This document shows, piece after piece, positions 7,838 to 15,969 of a stretch of 64,000 nucleotides of DNA. A program made the translations under genes and the position numbers. This DNA comes from Clostridium aceticum (GTDB taxonomy: Bacteria > Bacillota > Clostridia > Peptostreptococcales > Natronincolaceae). The notes under the pieces were generated by a model. That model did no database searches. It worked only from the letters and a program-made list of their open reading frames with translations, and was not told the origin of the DNA. Position 1 is the first letter of the stretch; every line of letters starts with the position of its first letter. The stretch is taken from positions 1,665,418 to 1,729,417 of the forward strand of contig NZ_CP009687.1 of NCBI RefSeq assembly GCF_001042715.1. The letters are read 5' to 3'.

Positions 7838-8299
7838 ATGAGAAAAAATGAGAAAGAAGTAAAAGATATTGCTGAAATTGAAGAAATTTTAAGAAGGGCA
7901 GACATTTGCAGGTTAGGTTTATGTGTTGACAATATTCCATATGTGATTCCTATGAGTTTTGGATATAGAAATAACTGCTTGTATTTACATTCTGCTAAAG
8001 AGGGCAAAAAAATTGATATGATGAAAGCTAATCCGAAGGTTTGCTTTGAGGTAGAAGTTGGTACGAAGCTAGTAAAAAAAGATATGGCTTGTAATTGGGG
8101 AATGAAGTTCATTAGTATAATAGGTCTTGGAACCGCAAGATTTATTGAAGAGAGATCGGATAAAAAAGAGGCATTAGACATAATAATGAGCCAGTATTCA
8201 GAAGATAAAAGTTTTCAATACAGCGATGAGCAGATAGAGGCAGTCACTGTTATAGAGGTAATGATAACAGAGATGAGCTGCAAAAAGTCAGGATATTAA
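7838..8299 (+). CDS. Pyridoxamine 5'-phosphate oxidase family protein (Nim-like)
   Basis: A 153-residue single-domain protein with the split-barrel flavin-binding layout of Pfam Pyridox_ox_2: an N-terminal helix, ADICRLGLCVDNIPYVIPMSFGYRN, LYLHSAKEGKKIDMM, then PKVCFEVEV and IIGLGTARFIEE. Relatives are flavin- or heme-binding proteins and nitroimidazole-resistance (NimA-like) reductases. The true substrate is unknown. It starts at the ATG after GGAAGAGGAG. It stands alone, with a decayed fragment behind it. Confidence 0.8.
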   Translation: MRKNEKEVKDIAEIEEILRRADICRLGLCVDNIPYVIPMSFGYRNNCLYLHSAKEGKKIDMMKANPKVCFEVEVGTKLVKKDMACNWGMKFISIIGLGTARFIEERSDKKEALDIIMSQYSEDKSFQYSDEQIEAVTVIEVMITEMSCKKSGY

Positions 8300-8321
8300 G
8301 ATATTAAATAGTTTGTTTTAG

Positions 8322-8467
8322 GCAGCAGTATTTCCTTCTACGGGACTATTTTTTATAGGATTAGGGGCAATATTAATGAGTGGAGTGCAATACTTTCAGA
8401 AAAAGCTATAGCAATAGGGGGAACCTTTTTAATTGCATATCGTCTATATTCATATAAATTCACTTAG
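8322..8467 (+). pseudogene. Frameshifted C-terminal fragment of a membrane protein
   Basis: One frame from 8322 reads AVFPSTGLFFIGLGAILMSGVQYFQKK and then stops at 8409. The next frame continues in the same hydrophobic style (AIAIGGTFLIAYRLYSYKFT) to a TAG at 8465-8467. The switch falls on the run of five A at 8400-8404, as expected from a one-base indel. No start codon is present, so only the end of a gene remains. Confidence 0.4.
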
Positions 8468-8482
8468 AAGGGAAGCATTTAT

Positions 8483-9028
8483 ATGAAAAAAATAAAGGTA
8501 ATTGGATTAATTTTAATATATGTATTCGTTTTTGGGGCTTGTTCTCAATATGAAACTACTCAAGAAGCACAGAGTGCAAACGATCATATTTTTACAGCAG
8601 AGAATGAGAACTTTCTAATAAAAACATATATTAATAAACTAGATTTTAAAGATAATGAAGAAATCAGTATGTACTCTACTATAGAATATATCGGAGAAGA
8701 AGATGATATTACGATCTGGTCAGGAGAACCATACTTTCACTATACGATTCACAACGGGCAAGAATACTTTAATGAAGGCTTGACCTTAGATATACTGAAG
8801 ACGACAGTTTTAGAAAAAGGAGAAGTATATATTCTTCCATTTTCAAAAAGTGGTGGTTATTGTGCAAATGACCCTAATGCTAACTTCTGGAAAAACTATT
8901 ATGCACAAAAAGAGCTGAAATTGCCTAAGGGAGAATACTTTTTTACAGCATACACAGGTTTCTCTTTAGATAAAGAACAAATAGAAAAGGTAACACTAAA
9001 AATAGCGTTTGAAGTTAAAGTAAACTAA
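8483..9028 (+). CDS. Putative lipoprotein
   Basis: A 181-residue protein has a lipoprotein signal: basic MKKIK, a hydrophobic core, then VFGAC with Cys20 as the probable lipidated residue. The mature part is predicted mostly beta. It contains ENFLIKTYINKLDFKDNEEI, IWSGEPYFHYTI and a closing KVTLKIAFEVKV, a layout seen in immunoglobulin-like or BsuPI-like exported domains. I cannot name a family. It starts at an ATG after GAAGGGAAG. Confidence 0.6.
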   Translation: MKKIKVIGLILIYVFVFGACSQYETTQEAQSANDHIFTAENENFLIKTYINKLDFKDNEEISMYSTIEYIGEEDDITIWSGEPYFHYTIHNGQEYFNEGLTLDILKTTVLEKGEVYILPFSKSGGYCANDPNANFWKNYYAQKELKLPKGEYFFTAYTGFSLDKEQIEKVTLKIAFEVKVN

Positions 9029-9075
9029 TATAAGAACCGGCACTAGTAATATATCATGAGTAAAAGGATGGTTAT

Positions 9076-9546
9076 ATGGAGGATATAGAAAAATTCATAA
9101 GAGATCTGAATTGGAATAATCCAAAGGATATAACCGATAAGGCAATACAGGAATTACTTAAAGTTAATGAAGAAGAAGCAGTATTATTAGCTAATCAATC
9201 AAATGATTTATGCAACAAATCTTGCTGGCATAACGCCTCGATAGTATTAAAAGAAATAGGCTATCCAAGGAATAGATTAGCACTTCCTTATCTGATGAAT
9301 TGGTTTCAAGATGTTAATTGGCCAGGTGTTCCAGTAGTCGTAGAACTTCTTAAAGATATAGATATAGAGACTTTAGTTCCACATATAAAACATGCTATGG
9401 AGAAAGCATTAAGAGATAATGACAGCTTTTGGGCTTTTGGTATCCTATACTTATTAAAGGAGTTGAATATATCTAACTCAAAGTTAAAAGAAAGTAACCT
9501 CTTCAATCAGTTGGTTGAGTTGTCACAAAACGATACCTTTTCCTAG
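9076..9546 (+). CDS. DUF5071 domain protein
   Basis: A 156-residue soluble, helix-rich protein. The central block ALPYLMNWFQDVNWPGVPVVVELL matches the hallmark of DUF5071 (L-x-x-L/W-x-QDMNWP-x-A-x-x-x-x-xLL). The repeat-like helices suggest a HEAT-type fold. DUF5071 function is unknown; such genes often occur singly or near toxin-immunity clusters. The stop codon lies inside the 52-bp repeat copy B. Confidence 0.65.
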   Translation: MEDIEKFIRDLNWNNPKDITDKAIQELLKVNEEEAVLLANQSNDLCNKSCWHNASIVLKEIGYPRNRLALPYLMNWFQDVNWPGVPVVVELLKDIDIETLVPHIKHAMEKALRDNDSFWAFGILYLLKELNISNSKLKESNLFNQLVELSQNDTFS

Positions 9547-9584
9547 AAAGAAAACCTCTGTCAGGGGATTAGGTAGGGTCACCC
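9533..9584 (+). repeat. Imperfect 52-bp repeat, copy B
   Basis: It matches 2696-2747 at roughly four of five bases (shared cores ATACCTTTT, CTAGAAAGAAAA and AGGGGA-TAGGTA). It overlaps the last codons of the DUF5071 gene. The remaining gap to 9872 contains no gene or RNA that I can identify. Confidence 0.5.
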
Positions 9585-9872
9585 CTGCAATATCAAACGA
9601 TAGTTCGTAGCTTATTTTATCTCTTAAAGATGTGATAGATAAAAAATATATAATTGGGAAAAATAGTAAGAGGGGTTGATCTGTGAAGAATAACGATGTT
9701 GGTTACTTCTGCAATTCTAAAGTTCATAAGAGATGATATAGTACATTTTTGAAGGTATATACATAAAAATTCAAATCGTGAATAAGGCTTATTATTAATA
9801 ATAGGTTTTTAGCAAAAATTCTGCTATGATTATTATAAGGAATAAGCGCAAGTTAATAGGAGTGAAAAAATA

Positions 9873-11171
9873 ATGGAAAAAGAAAACTTAGAAACTTTAG
9901 AGGAAGCTCAAAAAATTAGAAGTCTGTTAGTAGGATTACAGGTTTCGAATAAGCCACAAGATGAATCTTTAGACGAATCTATGAAGGAATTAGAAGAGTT
10001 AGCAAAGGCTGCTGGAGCAGAGGTGATTGCTGTAGTAGTACAGAATAGACCTGCTATTCATGTAGCCTACTACATAGGTAAAGGGAAAGTTCAAGAAATT
10101 GCAGAGCTGTGCCAACATCATGAGATAGACGTAGTCATCTTTAATGATGAATTGTCAGGGTCACAAATAAGAAATCTAGAAGAAGTTGTTGGTGTAGATG
10201 TTATTGATAGGACAAACTTAATATTGGATATATTTGCCCAAAGAGCCCAGACAAAAGAAGGGAAGCTACAGGTAGAATTAGCGCAGCTGAAATATCGCCT
10301 TCCTAGATTAACCGGCTTAGGTAAGCAACTATCTAGGCAAGGGGGCGGCATAGGTACAAAAGGGCCTGGGGAAATGAAACTAGAAACTGATAGAAGACAT
10401 ATCCTCAGAAGAATCGATGATATCAGGGGACAGTTGAAGGAGGTTAAAAAGGTTAGAGAAACCCAGCGAGCACAGCGACTAAAATCAGATCTTCCTATTG
10501 TTGCACTAGTAGGCTATACAAATGCTGGTAAGTCTTCTTTAATGAATACTTTTTTAAGACAAAGCGAAGGTTATGATGAAAAAAGAGAAGTATATGCCAA
10601 AAATCAGCTATTTGCTACATTAGATACTTCCTTAAGAAAAATATCTTTGCCTAACAAAACGGAATTTCTTCTAACTGATACGGTTGGTTTTGTCAGTAAG
10701 CTGCCACATGATTTAGTAGACGCTTTTAAGTCTACGCTAGAAGAAGTAAAATATGCAGATTTATTGCTTCATATTATTGATGCATCTAATGAAAATTATG
10801 AACTGCAAAAACTAACAACCTCAAAGGTATTAAAGGAGTTAGGGGTAGATAACAAGAAAATTATAGATGTTTTTAATAAGTGCGACTTGCTAGAGGATAT
10901 GCCAGCAACATCTAAAAGCGAAAATGTTATTTCTATCTCTGCTTTGACAGGAAAAAATTTGGATCAACTGACAGAAATGATTGATAGCATAATCGGTAAA
11001 AAGATACTAGAAATCAATTTACTAGTTCCCTATAGTGAAGGAAGCATTGTATCTCAGCTACATAAGGAAGCTGAAGTGTTGTCCACGGATTATCAAGAGG
11101 AAGGGATTGTTTTAAAAGTAAAGATAGAAGAGGATTACTATGAACGTTATAAAAAATTCCACCTGGTATAA
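9873..11171 (+). CDS. hflX: GTPase HflX
   Basis: HflX binds the large ribosomal subunit and splits stalled 70S ribosomes. The 432-residue protein has the HflX N-terminal domain, including a GKGKVQEI motif and the glycine-rich RQGGGIGTKGPGE linker (about residues 153-166). A GTPase domain follows: G1 GYTNAGKSS (about 213), G3 DTVGF, G4 NKCD and G5-like SALTG. It starts at an ATG after AGGAGTG. It appears monocistronic, with a strong terminator on its stop codon. Confidence 0.95.
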   Translation: MEKENLETLEEAQKIRSLLVGLQVSNKPQDESLDESMKELEELAKAAGAEVIAVVVQNRPAIHVAYYIGKGKVQEIAELCQHHEIDVVIFNDELSGSQIRNLEEVVGVDVIDRTNLILDIFAQRAQTKEGKLQVELAQLKYRLPRLTGLGKQLSRQGGGIGTKGPGEMKLETDRRHILRRIDDIRGQLKEVKKVRETQRAQRLKSDLPIVALVGYTNAGKSSLMNTFLRQSEGYDEKREVYAKNQLFATLDTSLRKISLPNKTEFLLTDTVGFVSKLPHDLVDAFKSTLEEVKYADLLLHIIDASNENYELQKLTTSKVLKELGVDNKKIIDVFNKCDLLEDMPATSKSENVISISALTGKNLDQLTEMIDSIIGKKILEINLLVPYSEGSIVSQLHKEAEVLSTDYQEEGIVLKVKIEEDYYERYKKFHLV

Positions 11172-11207
11172 ATATATCTCCCTTTAAAATGGGAGATATA
11201 TTTATTA
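11170..11207 (+). terminator. Intrinsic terminator of hflX
   Basis: A 13-bp stem, AAATATATCTCCC (11170-11182) with GGGAGATATATTT (11191-11203), runs into a T-rich tail and overlaps the hflX stop codon. Confidence 0.85.
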
Positions 11208-11344
11208 TTTTAAACAAAATTATAAATAAGAAAAAATAACAAAAAAATTATTTTTTTGAATTATTTGAAAAATATTAAGTATACTATATAATAAGTAATA
11301 AGAAAAAATTACAAGAAAACTTGAGTAAATATTCTGAAAAAATC

Positions 11345-11373
11345 TTGTAAATTTGTTTAAATTGGTGTATGAT
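11345..11373 (+). promoter_or_regulatory. Sigma-A-type promoter for the Nudix-like gene
   Basis: TTGTAA (11345-11350), a 17-base spacer and TATGAT (11368-11373). The gene starts 41 bases after the -10 box. Confidence 0.6.
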
Positions 11374-11414
11374 AGTAATTAATAACAACTAAAAAATTTA
11401 AGGAGGTTTTAACC

Positions 11415-11864
11415 ATGATTTTTAGAAATTGCGCAGGCGGGGTAGTATTCTATGCAAATCAAGTGTTTCTCCTAAAAAATGAAAAAAGTGAATGGGTGTT
11501 ACCAAAAGGAAAAATTCGTAATGATGATACTTCCATTGATGCGGCCTTAAGTCGTGTTAAGATAGAAACAGGCATTAGTGCTGAAATTCTATTAACAGCG
11601 GGAGACACATGTTACGAATTTTTTTCTATTTCAAGAAAACAGCCGGTATGCAACCAAATCACTTGGTATATAATGAAAGCTACAAACAAAAACTTTGAAA
11701 TTGATGCTAAACTAGGTTTTAAAGGGGGAGGATTCTATCCAATAGATGAGGCACTGGATATGATTACTTATAGTCAAGATCAATCTTTAGTTAGTTTATC
11801 TTATAAAAAGTATAAAGAAATTATGAAGGAAAAGAAAGAAAACAAGGAAAAATTAGCGGTATAA
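11415..11864 (+). CDS. Nudix-fold protein with degenerate Nudix box
   Basis: The 149-residue protein has a Nudix fold: GGVVFY near residue 8, WVLPKGKI at about 33, and a Nudix helix region following. The box, normally G-x5-E-x7-REUxEExGU, reads G-KIRND-D-TSIDAAL-SRVKIETGI. The RE pair is SR and the first metal-binding Glu of EE is Ile; only one Glu is left. Catalytic Mg2+ binding should therefore be weak or absent. It may be a ligand sensor or scaffold rather than a hydrolase. The rest of the domain (CNQITWYIMKA...) is well kept. It has its own promoter and terminator. I judge the fold confident and the loss of activity likely. Confidence 0.75.
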   Translation: MIFRNCAGGVVFYANQVFLLKNEKSEWVLPKGKIRNDDTSIDAALSRVKIETGISAEILLTAGDTCYEFFSISRKQPVCNQITWYIMKATNKNFEIDAKLGFKGGGFYPIDEALDMITYSQDQSLVSLSYKKYKEIMKEKKENKEKLAV

Positions 11865-11879
11865 TCTTCATACACCATA

Positions 11880-11909
11880 AAAAGAAGCAGCAAAGGCTGC
11901 TTCTTTTTA
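11880..11909 (+). terminator. Intrinsic terminator after the Nudix-like gene
   Basis: AAAAAGAAGCAGC (11880-11892) pairs with GCTGCTTCTTTTT (11897-11909) across a 4-nt loop, ending in a T-run. Confidence 0.9.
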
Positions 11910-11964
11910 TGAAAAAATATGATATAATCATCAATTGAAATAATAGCAAAAGGAATGAGATGTT

Positions 11965-12612
11965 ATGTTGAAGGAATATCGAACCATCTATGAAGCAGGA
12001 GCAAAGGAAGTTGTTATTGAAAAATCTAAGTTTATAGGATATGCAAAACCTATCACCTCAGAGGAAGAAGCCATTCAGTTTATTGAGGAAATTAAAAGAA
12101 AGCACAAAGATGCTACCCACAACGTGCCTGCCTATGTTGTAGGAGAAAATAACGAAATACAGAGGTATAGTGATGATGGGGAGCCTTCTGGAACCGCAGG
12201 TATTCCAGTATTAGAGGTAATAAAGAAAGAAAATTTAAGAAATGTAGTAGTCTTAGTAACTAGATACTTTGGAGGGATAAAGTTAGGTGCTGGAGGATTA
12301 GTGAGGGCTTACACAAAGGGTGCTAAGATAGCCTTAGATGATGGAAAAATAATTATTAAGAGAGCTTATAAAAAGATACATATAAAAGTAGACTATACTT
12401 TGTTGGGGAAAATACAAAATGAAATCATACAGAAGGGTTACTTACTAAAAAATGTTGAATATGATGATGCAGTGCACTTTTTTGTTTATATTACTCTAGA
12501 TCAAGTAGATTTATTTAAAAAGCAGATGGTAGAATGGACAAATGCTCGATGTGAAATCATAGAGAAAGAAGATGAATATTTAACTGAACTGGATAACCAG
12601 ATTATTTTTTGA
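11965..12612 (+). CDS. YigZ/IMPACT (UPF0029) family protein
   Basis: A 215-residue protein with the UPF0029 N-terminal domain: EKSKFIGYAKP (about 20), HNVPAYVVG, YSDDGEPSGTAG (about 73) and the VTRYFGGIKLGAGGLVRAY signature (about 98). A C-terminal DUF1949-type domain follows. Members are linked to translation control or peptidase-like roles (IMPACT in eukaryotes, YigZ/YvyE in bacteria); the biochemical role is unsettled. It is probably followed in the same transcript by the CoA-binding protein gene. Confidence 0.9.
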   Translation: MLKEYRTIYEAGAKEVVIEKSKFIGYAKPITSEEEAIQFIEEIKRKHKDATHNVPAYVVGENNEIQRYSDDGEPSGTAGIPVLEVIKKENLRNVVVLVTRYFGGIKLGAGGLVRAYTKGAKIALDDGKIIIKRAYKKIHIKVDYTLLGKIQNEIIQKGYLLKNVEYDDAVHFFVYITLDQVDLFKKQMVEWTNARCEIIEKEDEYLTELDNQIIF

Positions 12613-12671
12613 TAAAAATAATAAAGCATCTAAGTGAAAAAGGAAAATTTAGATCTTTAGGAGGAAAAATA

Positions 12672-13067
12672 ATGGAAAATATTGAAAACAATAAAAAAGA
12701 AATGTTAGAAAAAAAAGTTTGGGCTGTAGTTGGAGCTACTCCAGATACCAAAAAGTTTGGATATAAAATTTATAAAAAACTTAAGGATTATGGTTATACT
12801 GTTTATGGAATTAATCCCAACTGTGAGGAAATAGCAGGAGATAAGATATATTCTTCCCTTAAAGACCTACCAGAAAAGCCAGAGTGTGTTGATATGGTGG
12901 TGCGTCCCAACATCAGTAAGACAGTATTAGATGAAATTAAAGCATTGGAAATACCTTATGTTTGGTTTCAGCCCGGCACCTTTGATGAGGAAACCATCAG
13001 CAAAGCTGAGGAGTATAACTTGAAAATTGTTTATTATGATTGTGTGCTGGTTGCATTAGATCAATAA
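12672..13067 (+). CDS. CoA-binding domain protein (YccU-like)
   Basis: A 131-residue Rossmann-fold protein of the CoA_binding_2 family. It has VWAVVGATPDTKKFGYKIYKKL at the nucleotide-binding turn, YGINPN, an LPEKPECVDMVVRP strand and VWFQPGTFDEE. It resembles the CoA-binding domain of succinyl-CoA synthetase alpha but stands alone. The ATG at 12672 after TTTAGGAGG is preferred to a TTG at 12609 that overlaps the previous stop. Its physiological role is unknown. Confidence 0.85.
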   Translation: MENIENNKKEMLEKKVWAVVGATPDTKKFGYKIYKKLKDYGYTVYGINPNCEEIAGDKIYSSLKDLPEKPECVDMVVRPNISKTVLDEIKALEIPYVWFQPGTFDEETISKAEEYNLKIVYYDCVLVALDQ

Positions 13068-13083
13068 GATAAATGTTTTGTAT

Positions 13084-13141
13084 TATAGCCTGTTGCATAG
13101 GGAAACTGTACTGCTGGTTTTCCCATATGTAACAGGCTATA
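13084..13141. terminator. Long hairpin between convergent genes
   Basis: TATAGCCTGTTGCATAGGGAAA and its imperfect complement (TTTTCCCATATGTAACAGGCTATA, ending at 13141) form a stem of about 20 bp. It separates the plus-strand CoA-binding gene from the minus-strand transporter genes and could serve both directions. Confidence 0.7.
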
Positions 13142-13174
13142 GAAAATATTTCTGATAGTGATGAACTCATAAAA

Positions 13175-13540
13175 TCATTTTTTTTCCTTAACTTTATCTT
13201 TACATAAAATTTCGTAAATTCCCATAATCAGAAGAAAAATACCAAATAATCTTCTTAAGCTAGAAGACGGGATGGTTAAAGCGATTTTAGACCCTATCCA
13301 AGCCCCTATTAAACCAAAAATTATAATAGGTAAACTGAGTCTAAATAAAATATTTTTATTTTTTATGTGAATAATTAGAGCGACAATAGCTACTGGAATA
13401 AAGGAGATTAAATTAATGCTTTGGATTGTTTGTTGTTTAAAGTCGGTTAAAAAAATTAATCCAGGAATTAATATGGTACCACCACCAATACCCATGCCCC
13501 CAATAATTCCTGCAAATAAACCAAGAATAAATATTGCCAT
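13175..13540 (-). CDS. TSUP (TauE/SafE) transporter half, subunit 2
   Basis: A 121-residue membrane protein with about four helices and the TSUP half-repeat signature GGMGIGGGTILIPGL near its start. TSUP proteins export sulfite, sulfonates or other organic anions and are normally about 250 residues with two such halves. Here each half is a separate gene. Its ATG overlaps the TAA of the upstream half (TAATG at 13538-13542), so translation is probably coupled and the two products likely pair. Confidence 0.8.
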   Translation of the reverse strand: MAIFILGLFAGIIGGMGIGGGTILIPGLIFLTDFKQQTIQSINLISFIPVAIVALIIHIKNKNILFRLSLPIIIFGLIGAWIGSKIALTIPSSSLRRLFGIFLLIMGIYEILCKDKVKEKK

Positions 13541-13899
13541 TAAAACACCATCCTCAGAGCAGCTAATATCATAAAGACGCCAAAGATCTTTCTTAGGTAG
13601 CTATCGGAAAAGCGAGTGAGGGCTTTAGAACCGATATAGCTTCCTATAATTCCCCCTAAAGCTACCTTCCAAGTCACATCCAATGCAGTGAATCCTTCTT
13701 TATAATAAACAAAACTACTAACCAAAGCAAAAGGGAGAATAATAGATATAGCAGTAGCATGAGCTTTGTGTTGTGGAACATCAAAAACAAAATTTAAAGC
13801 AGGAACAATAATTGTGCCTCCTCCTGCTCCAAACAGTCCGTTAATTATGCCCGCCATAAATCCTATGACCAACACTTTAACCCAGTAAATAGATTTCAT
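13540..13899 (-). CDS. TSUP (TauE/SafE) transporter half, subunit 1
   Basis: A 119-residue membrane protein has about four helices and the half-repeat motif NGLFGAGGGTIIVPAL. I start it at 13899 (MKSIYWVK), where GAGGTG lies at the right distance. The longer frame to 13992 adds a stretch unlike the family. It is co-transcribed with the second half. The substrate is unknown; the divergent cysK suggests, but does not prove, a sulfur-related anion. Confidence 0.8.
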   Translation of the reverse strand: MKSIYWVKVLVIGFMAGIINGLFGAGGGTIIVPALNFVFDVPQHKAHATAISIILPFALVSSFVYYKEGFTALDVTWKVALGGIIGSYIGSKALTRFSDSYLRKIFGVFMILAALRMVF

Positions 13900-14000
13900 T
13901 ATGTTTATCACCTCAACAGAAGGTAACAATTTCAAAATAACTCTAGCTGAAATTAGTTTAACCCTATAGTTAGATAAAATTAATTTAACCATATAATATG

Positions 14001-14019
14001 AAACTATTCACTATAGTTT
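14001..14019. promoter_or_regulatory. Palindromic operator candidate between TSUP genes and cysK
   Basis: AAACTAT (14001-14007) and ATAGTTT (14013-14019) form a perfect inverted repeat with a 5-base spacer. It lies two bases before the cysK -35 box, in the shared divergent promoter region. This would suit a common sulfur-responsive regulator; which one is unknown. Confidence 0.4.
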
Positions 14020-14020
14020 G

Positions 14021-14049
14021 TTTACATGAATGCATAATAAGAATATAAT
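14021..14049 (+). promoter_or_regulatory. Sigma-A-type promoter for cysK
   Basis: TTTACA (14021-14026), a 17-base spacer and TATAAT (14044-14049), with the cysK ATG about 97 bases downstream. Confidence 0.65.
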
Positions 14050-14145
14050 ATTTTTTAGAGAGTTTAAGCAAATGCATTTATTGAAAACTAAGTGGATAAG
14101 ACGACTAAATTTAGAAAAATGCTTGGTAAAAGGGGAGAGTACGTT

Positions 14146-15063
14146 ATGAAAAAAGCTAATTATATTTATGAACTTATTGGGAGTACACCAGTAGTAAAAC
14201 TAAATCGTATAGTAGAGAAGGATATGGCGGATATTTACTTAAAGCTAGAATTTTTTAATCCTGGAAGTAGTATAAAAGATAGAATTGCCTTAAGTATGAT
14301 TGAAGATGCAGAAAAAAAAGGACAATTAAAGGAAGGCTATACTATTGTAGAACCTACTAGCGGTAACACAGGAATAGGACTAGCTATGATTGCTGCTGCC
14401 AAAGGATATTCAATCATTCTAGTTATGCCGGAAACAATGAGCATAGAGCGAAGAAAATTATTGAAGGCTTATGGTGCTGAAATCCTGCTAACACCGGGGG
14501 AAAAGGGTATGAAGGGGGCTATTGATCAAGCTCAGGAACTTGTCACATCAAACGCTAATTACTTTATGCCACAGCAATTTGAAAATCCTGCAAACGTGGA
14601 GGCCCATAGAAAATCAACAGCAGAAGAAATATGGGAACAAATGGAGGGTCAAATAGACGGATTTGTAGCAGGTGTCGGCACAGGAGGCACTTTAACAGGA
14701 GTAGGAGAAATATTAAAGCAAAAAAATAAAAAGATTAAAATTGTAGCTGTAGAACCATCTAAGTCATCAGTTCTTTCAGGAGGAGAAGCTGGACCTCATA
14801 AGATTCAAGGCATAGGGGCTGGATTTATACCGGCTATTTTAAACGAAAAGGTTATTGATGAAATTATTTCAGTGGAGGATGCCATTGCTATGGAAACCGC
14901 CAGAAAAACCGCTGGTATAGAAGGAATTCTAGTGGGTATATCTTCAGGTGCCGCTATTTATGCTGCACTACAAGTAGCAAAACAACTGGGGGCTGGTAAA
15001 AAAGTAGTTGCAATAGCACCCTCCTGCGGTGAAAGGTATTTAAGTACTGAATTGTTTCAGTAA
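14146..15063 (+). CDS. cysK: Cysteine synthase (O-acetylserine sulfhydrylase)
   Basis: This PLP enzyme makes cysteine from O-acetylserine and sulfide. The 305-residue protein has the family landmarks: [13 protein letters not shown], the PLP lysine in [11 protein letters not shown] (about residue 42), the [11 protein letters not shown] loop, [12 protein letters not shown] binding the PLP phosphate, and a [11 protein letters not shown]-terminal motif. An ATG at 14146 with GGGGAGAG upstream is preferred over one at 14092. It is close to the family's usual length. It may be read together with nadE, which starts 66 bases later. Confidence 0.95.
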   Translation: MKKANYIYELIGSTPVVKLNRIVEKDMADIYLKLEFFNPGSSIKDRIALSMIEDAEKKGQLKEGYTIVEPTSGNTGIGLAMIAAAKGYSIILVMPETMSIERRKLLKAYGAEILLTPGEKGMKGAIDQAQELVTSNANYFMPQQFENPANVEAHRKSTAEEIWEQMEGQIDGFVAGVGTGGTLTGVGEILKQKNKKIKIVAVEPSKSSVLSGGEAGPHKIQGIGAGFIPAILNEKVIDEIISVEDAIAMETARKTAGIEGILVGISSGAAIYAALQVAKQLGAGKKVVAIAPSCGERYLSTELFQ

Positions 15064-15128
15064 CAAAATAGTTTTCATTGTAGGGATTTTCAATGAGCAA
15101 AGTGAGGAGAGGGGAGAGTCTAGTAATT

Positions 15129-15884
15129 ATGAGTAAGGAAATAGAAAAAAAAATTGATGTTGTTGTAGACTGGTTTAGAAAACAAGTCAAATCCTCTGGA
15201 ACAAAAGGATTAGTAGTGGGAATATCAGGAGGAATCGATTCTGCGGTGGTAGCTAATCTAATAAAAAAAGCCTGTCCTGATAACTCTATGGGGGTGATCT
15301 TGCCCGTTAAAAGTAGTTTAAAGGATGTAGAGGATGGAAACCTAGTAGCAAATACCTGTGGTATCTCTCATTTAACGATTGACTTAAGTCAACAGCATGA
15401 AGAAATCATGGGAAAAGTAGTAGATGAGCTGAAAGCAACAGGAGAATACAATGAAAATAATCTAAGAATGATGGATGCCAATCTAAGGGCAAGACTTAGA
15501 ATGAGCACTCTTTATTCTATAGCGAACAACCTCAATTATTTAGTTGCTGGGACAGATAATGCGGCAGAGGTACATACCGGCTATTTTACTAAATATGGAG
15601 ATGGTGGGGTAGACCTACTACCTATAGCTTCTTTAAAGAAATATGAGGTATATCAATGGGCACAAGTTCTAGGTGTGCCTCAGGTAATTTTAGATAGAGC
15701 TCCTTCAGCAGGGTTGTGGGAAGGGCAAACAGATGAAATAGAAATGGGCGTAACTTATAAGAGTATTGATCAATACCTAGATGGACAGCCTATTGATGAA
15801 AAAGATAGGGAAGTAATTGATCGACTACACAAATCTTCTCAACACAAAAGACAGATGCCTCCCTCGCCAGAAATCAATATATAA
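15129..15884 (+). CDS. nadE: NH3-dependent NAD+ synthetase
   Basis: NadE amidates deamido-NAD to NAD+ with ATP. The 251-residue protein has the PP-loop SGGIDSAVVA (about residues 32-41), LRARLRMSTLYS, GTDNAAE, and the YFTKYGDGGVDLLPIASL block for substrate and metal binding. It lacks the glutaminase domain, so it should use free ammonia. Starts at 15093 and 15129 are both possible; GGGGAGAG at 15111-15118 fits 15129. It follows cysK directly. Confidence 0.93.
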   Translation: MSKEIEKKIDVVVDWFRKQVKSSGTKGLVVGISGGIDSAVVANLIKKACPDNSMGVILPVKSSLKDVEDGNLVANTCGISHLTIDLSQQHEEIMGKVVDELKATGEYNENNLRMMDANLRARLRMSTLYSIANNLNYLVAGTDNAAEVHTGYFTKYGDGGVDLLPIASLKKYEVYQWAQVLGVPQVILDRAPSAGLWEGQTDEIEMGVTYKSIDQYLDGQPIDEKDREVIDRLHKSSQHKRQMPPSPEINI

Positions 15885-15969
15885 ATTGATTAGAGGCAAT
15901 ACTTATGATAAAATTTATCTGAATAAAAACTCATAAAACAAGTTCATATAGATAAGGAGAGATTATGTT

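Noticed and set aside
7807-8181. 124-codon minus-strand frame over the flavin split-barrel gene
   Set aside because: Shadow of a well-supported plus-strand gene; no ribosome binding site and low-complexity product.
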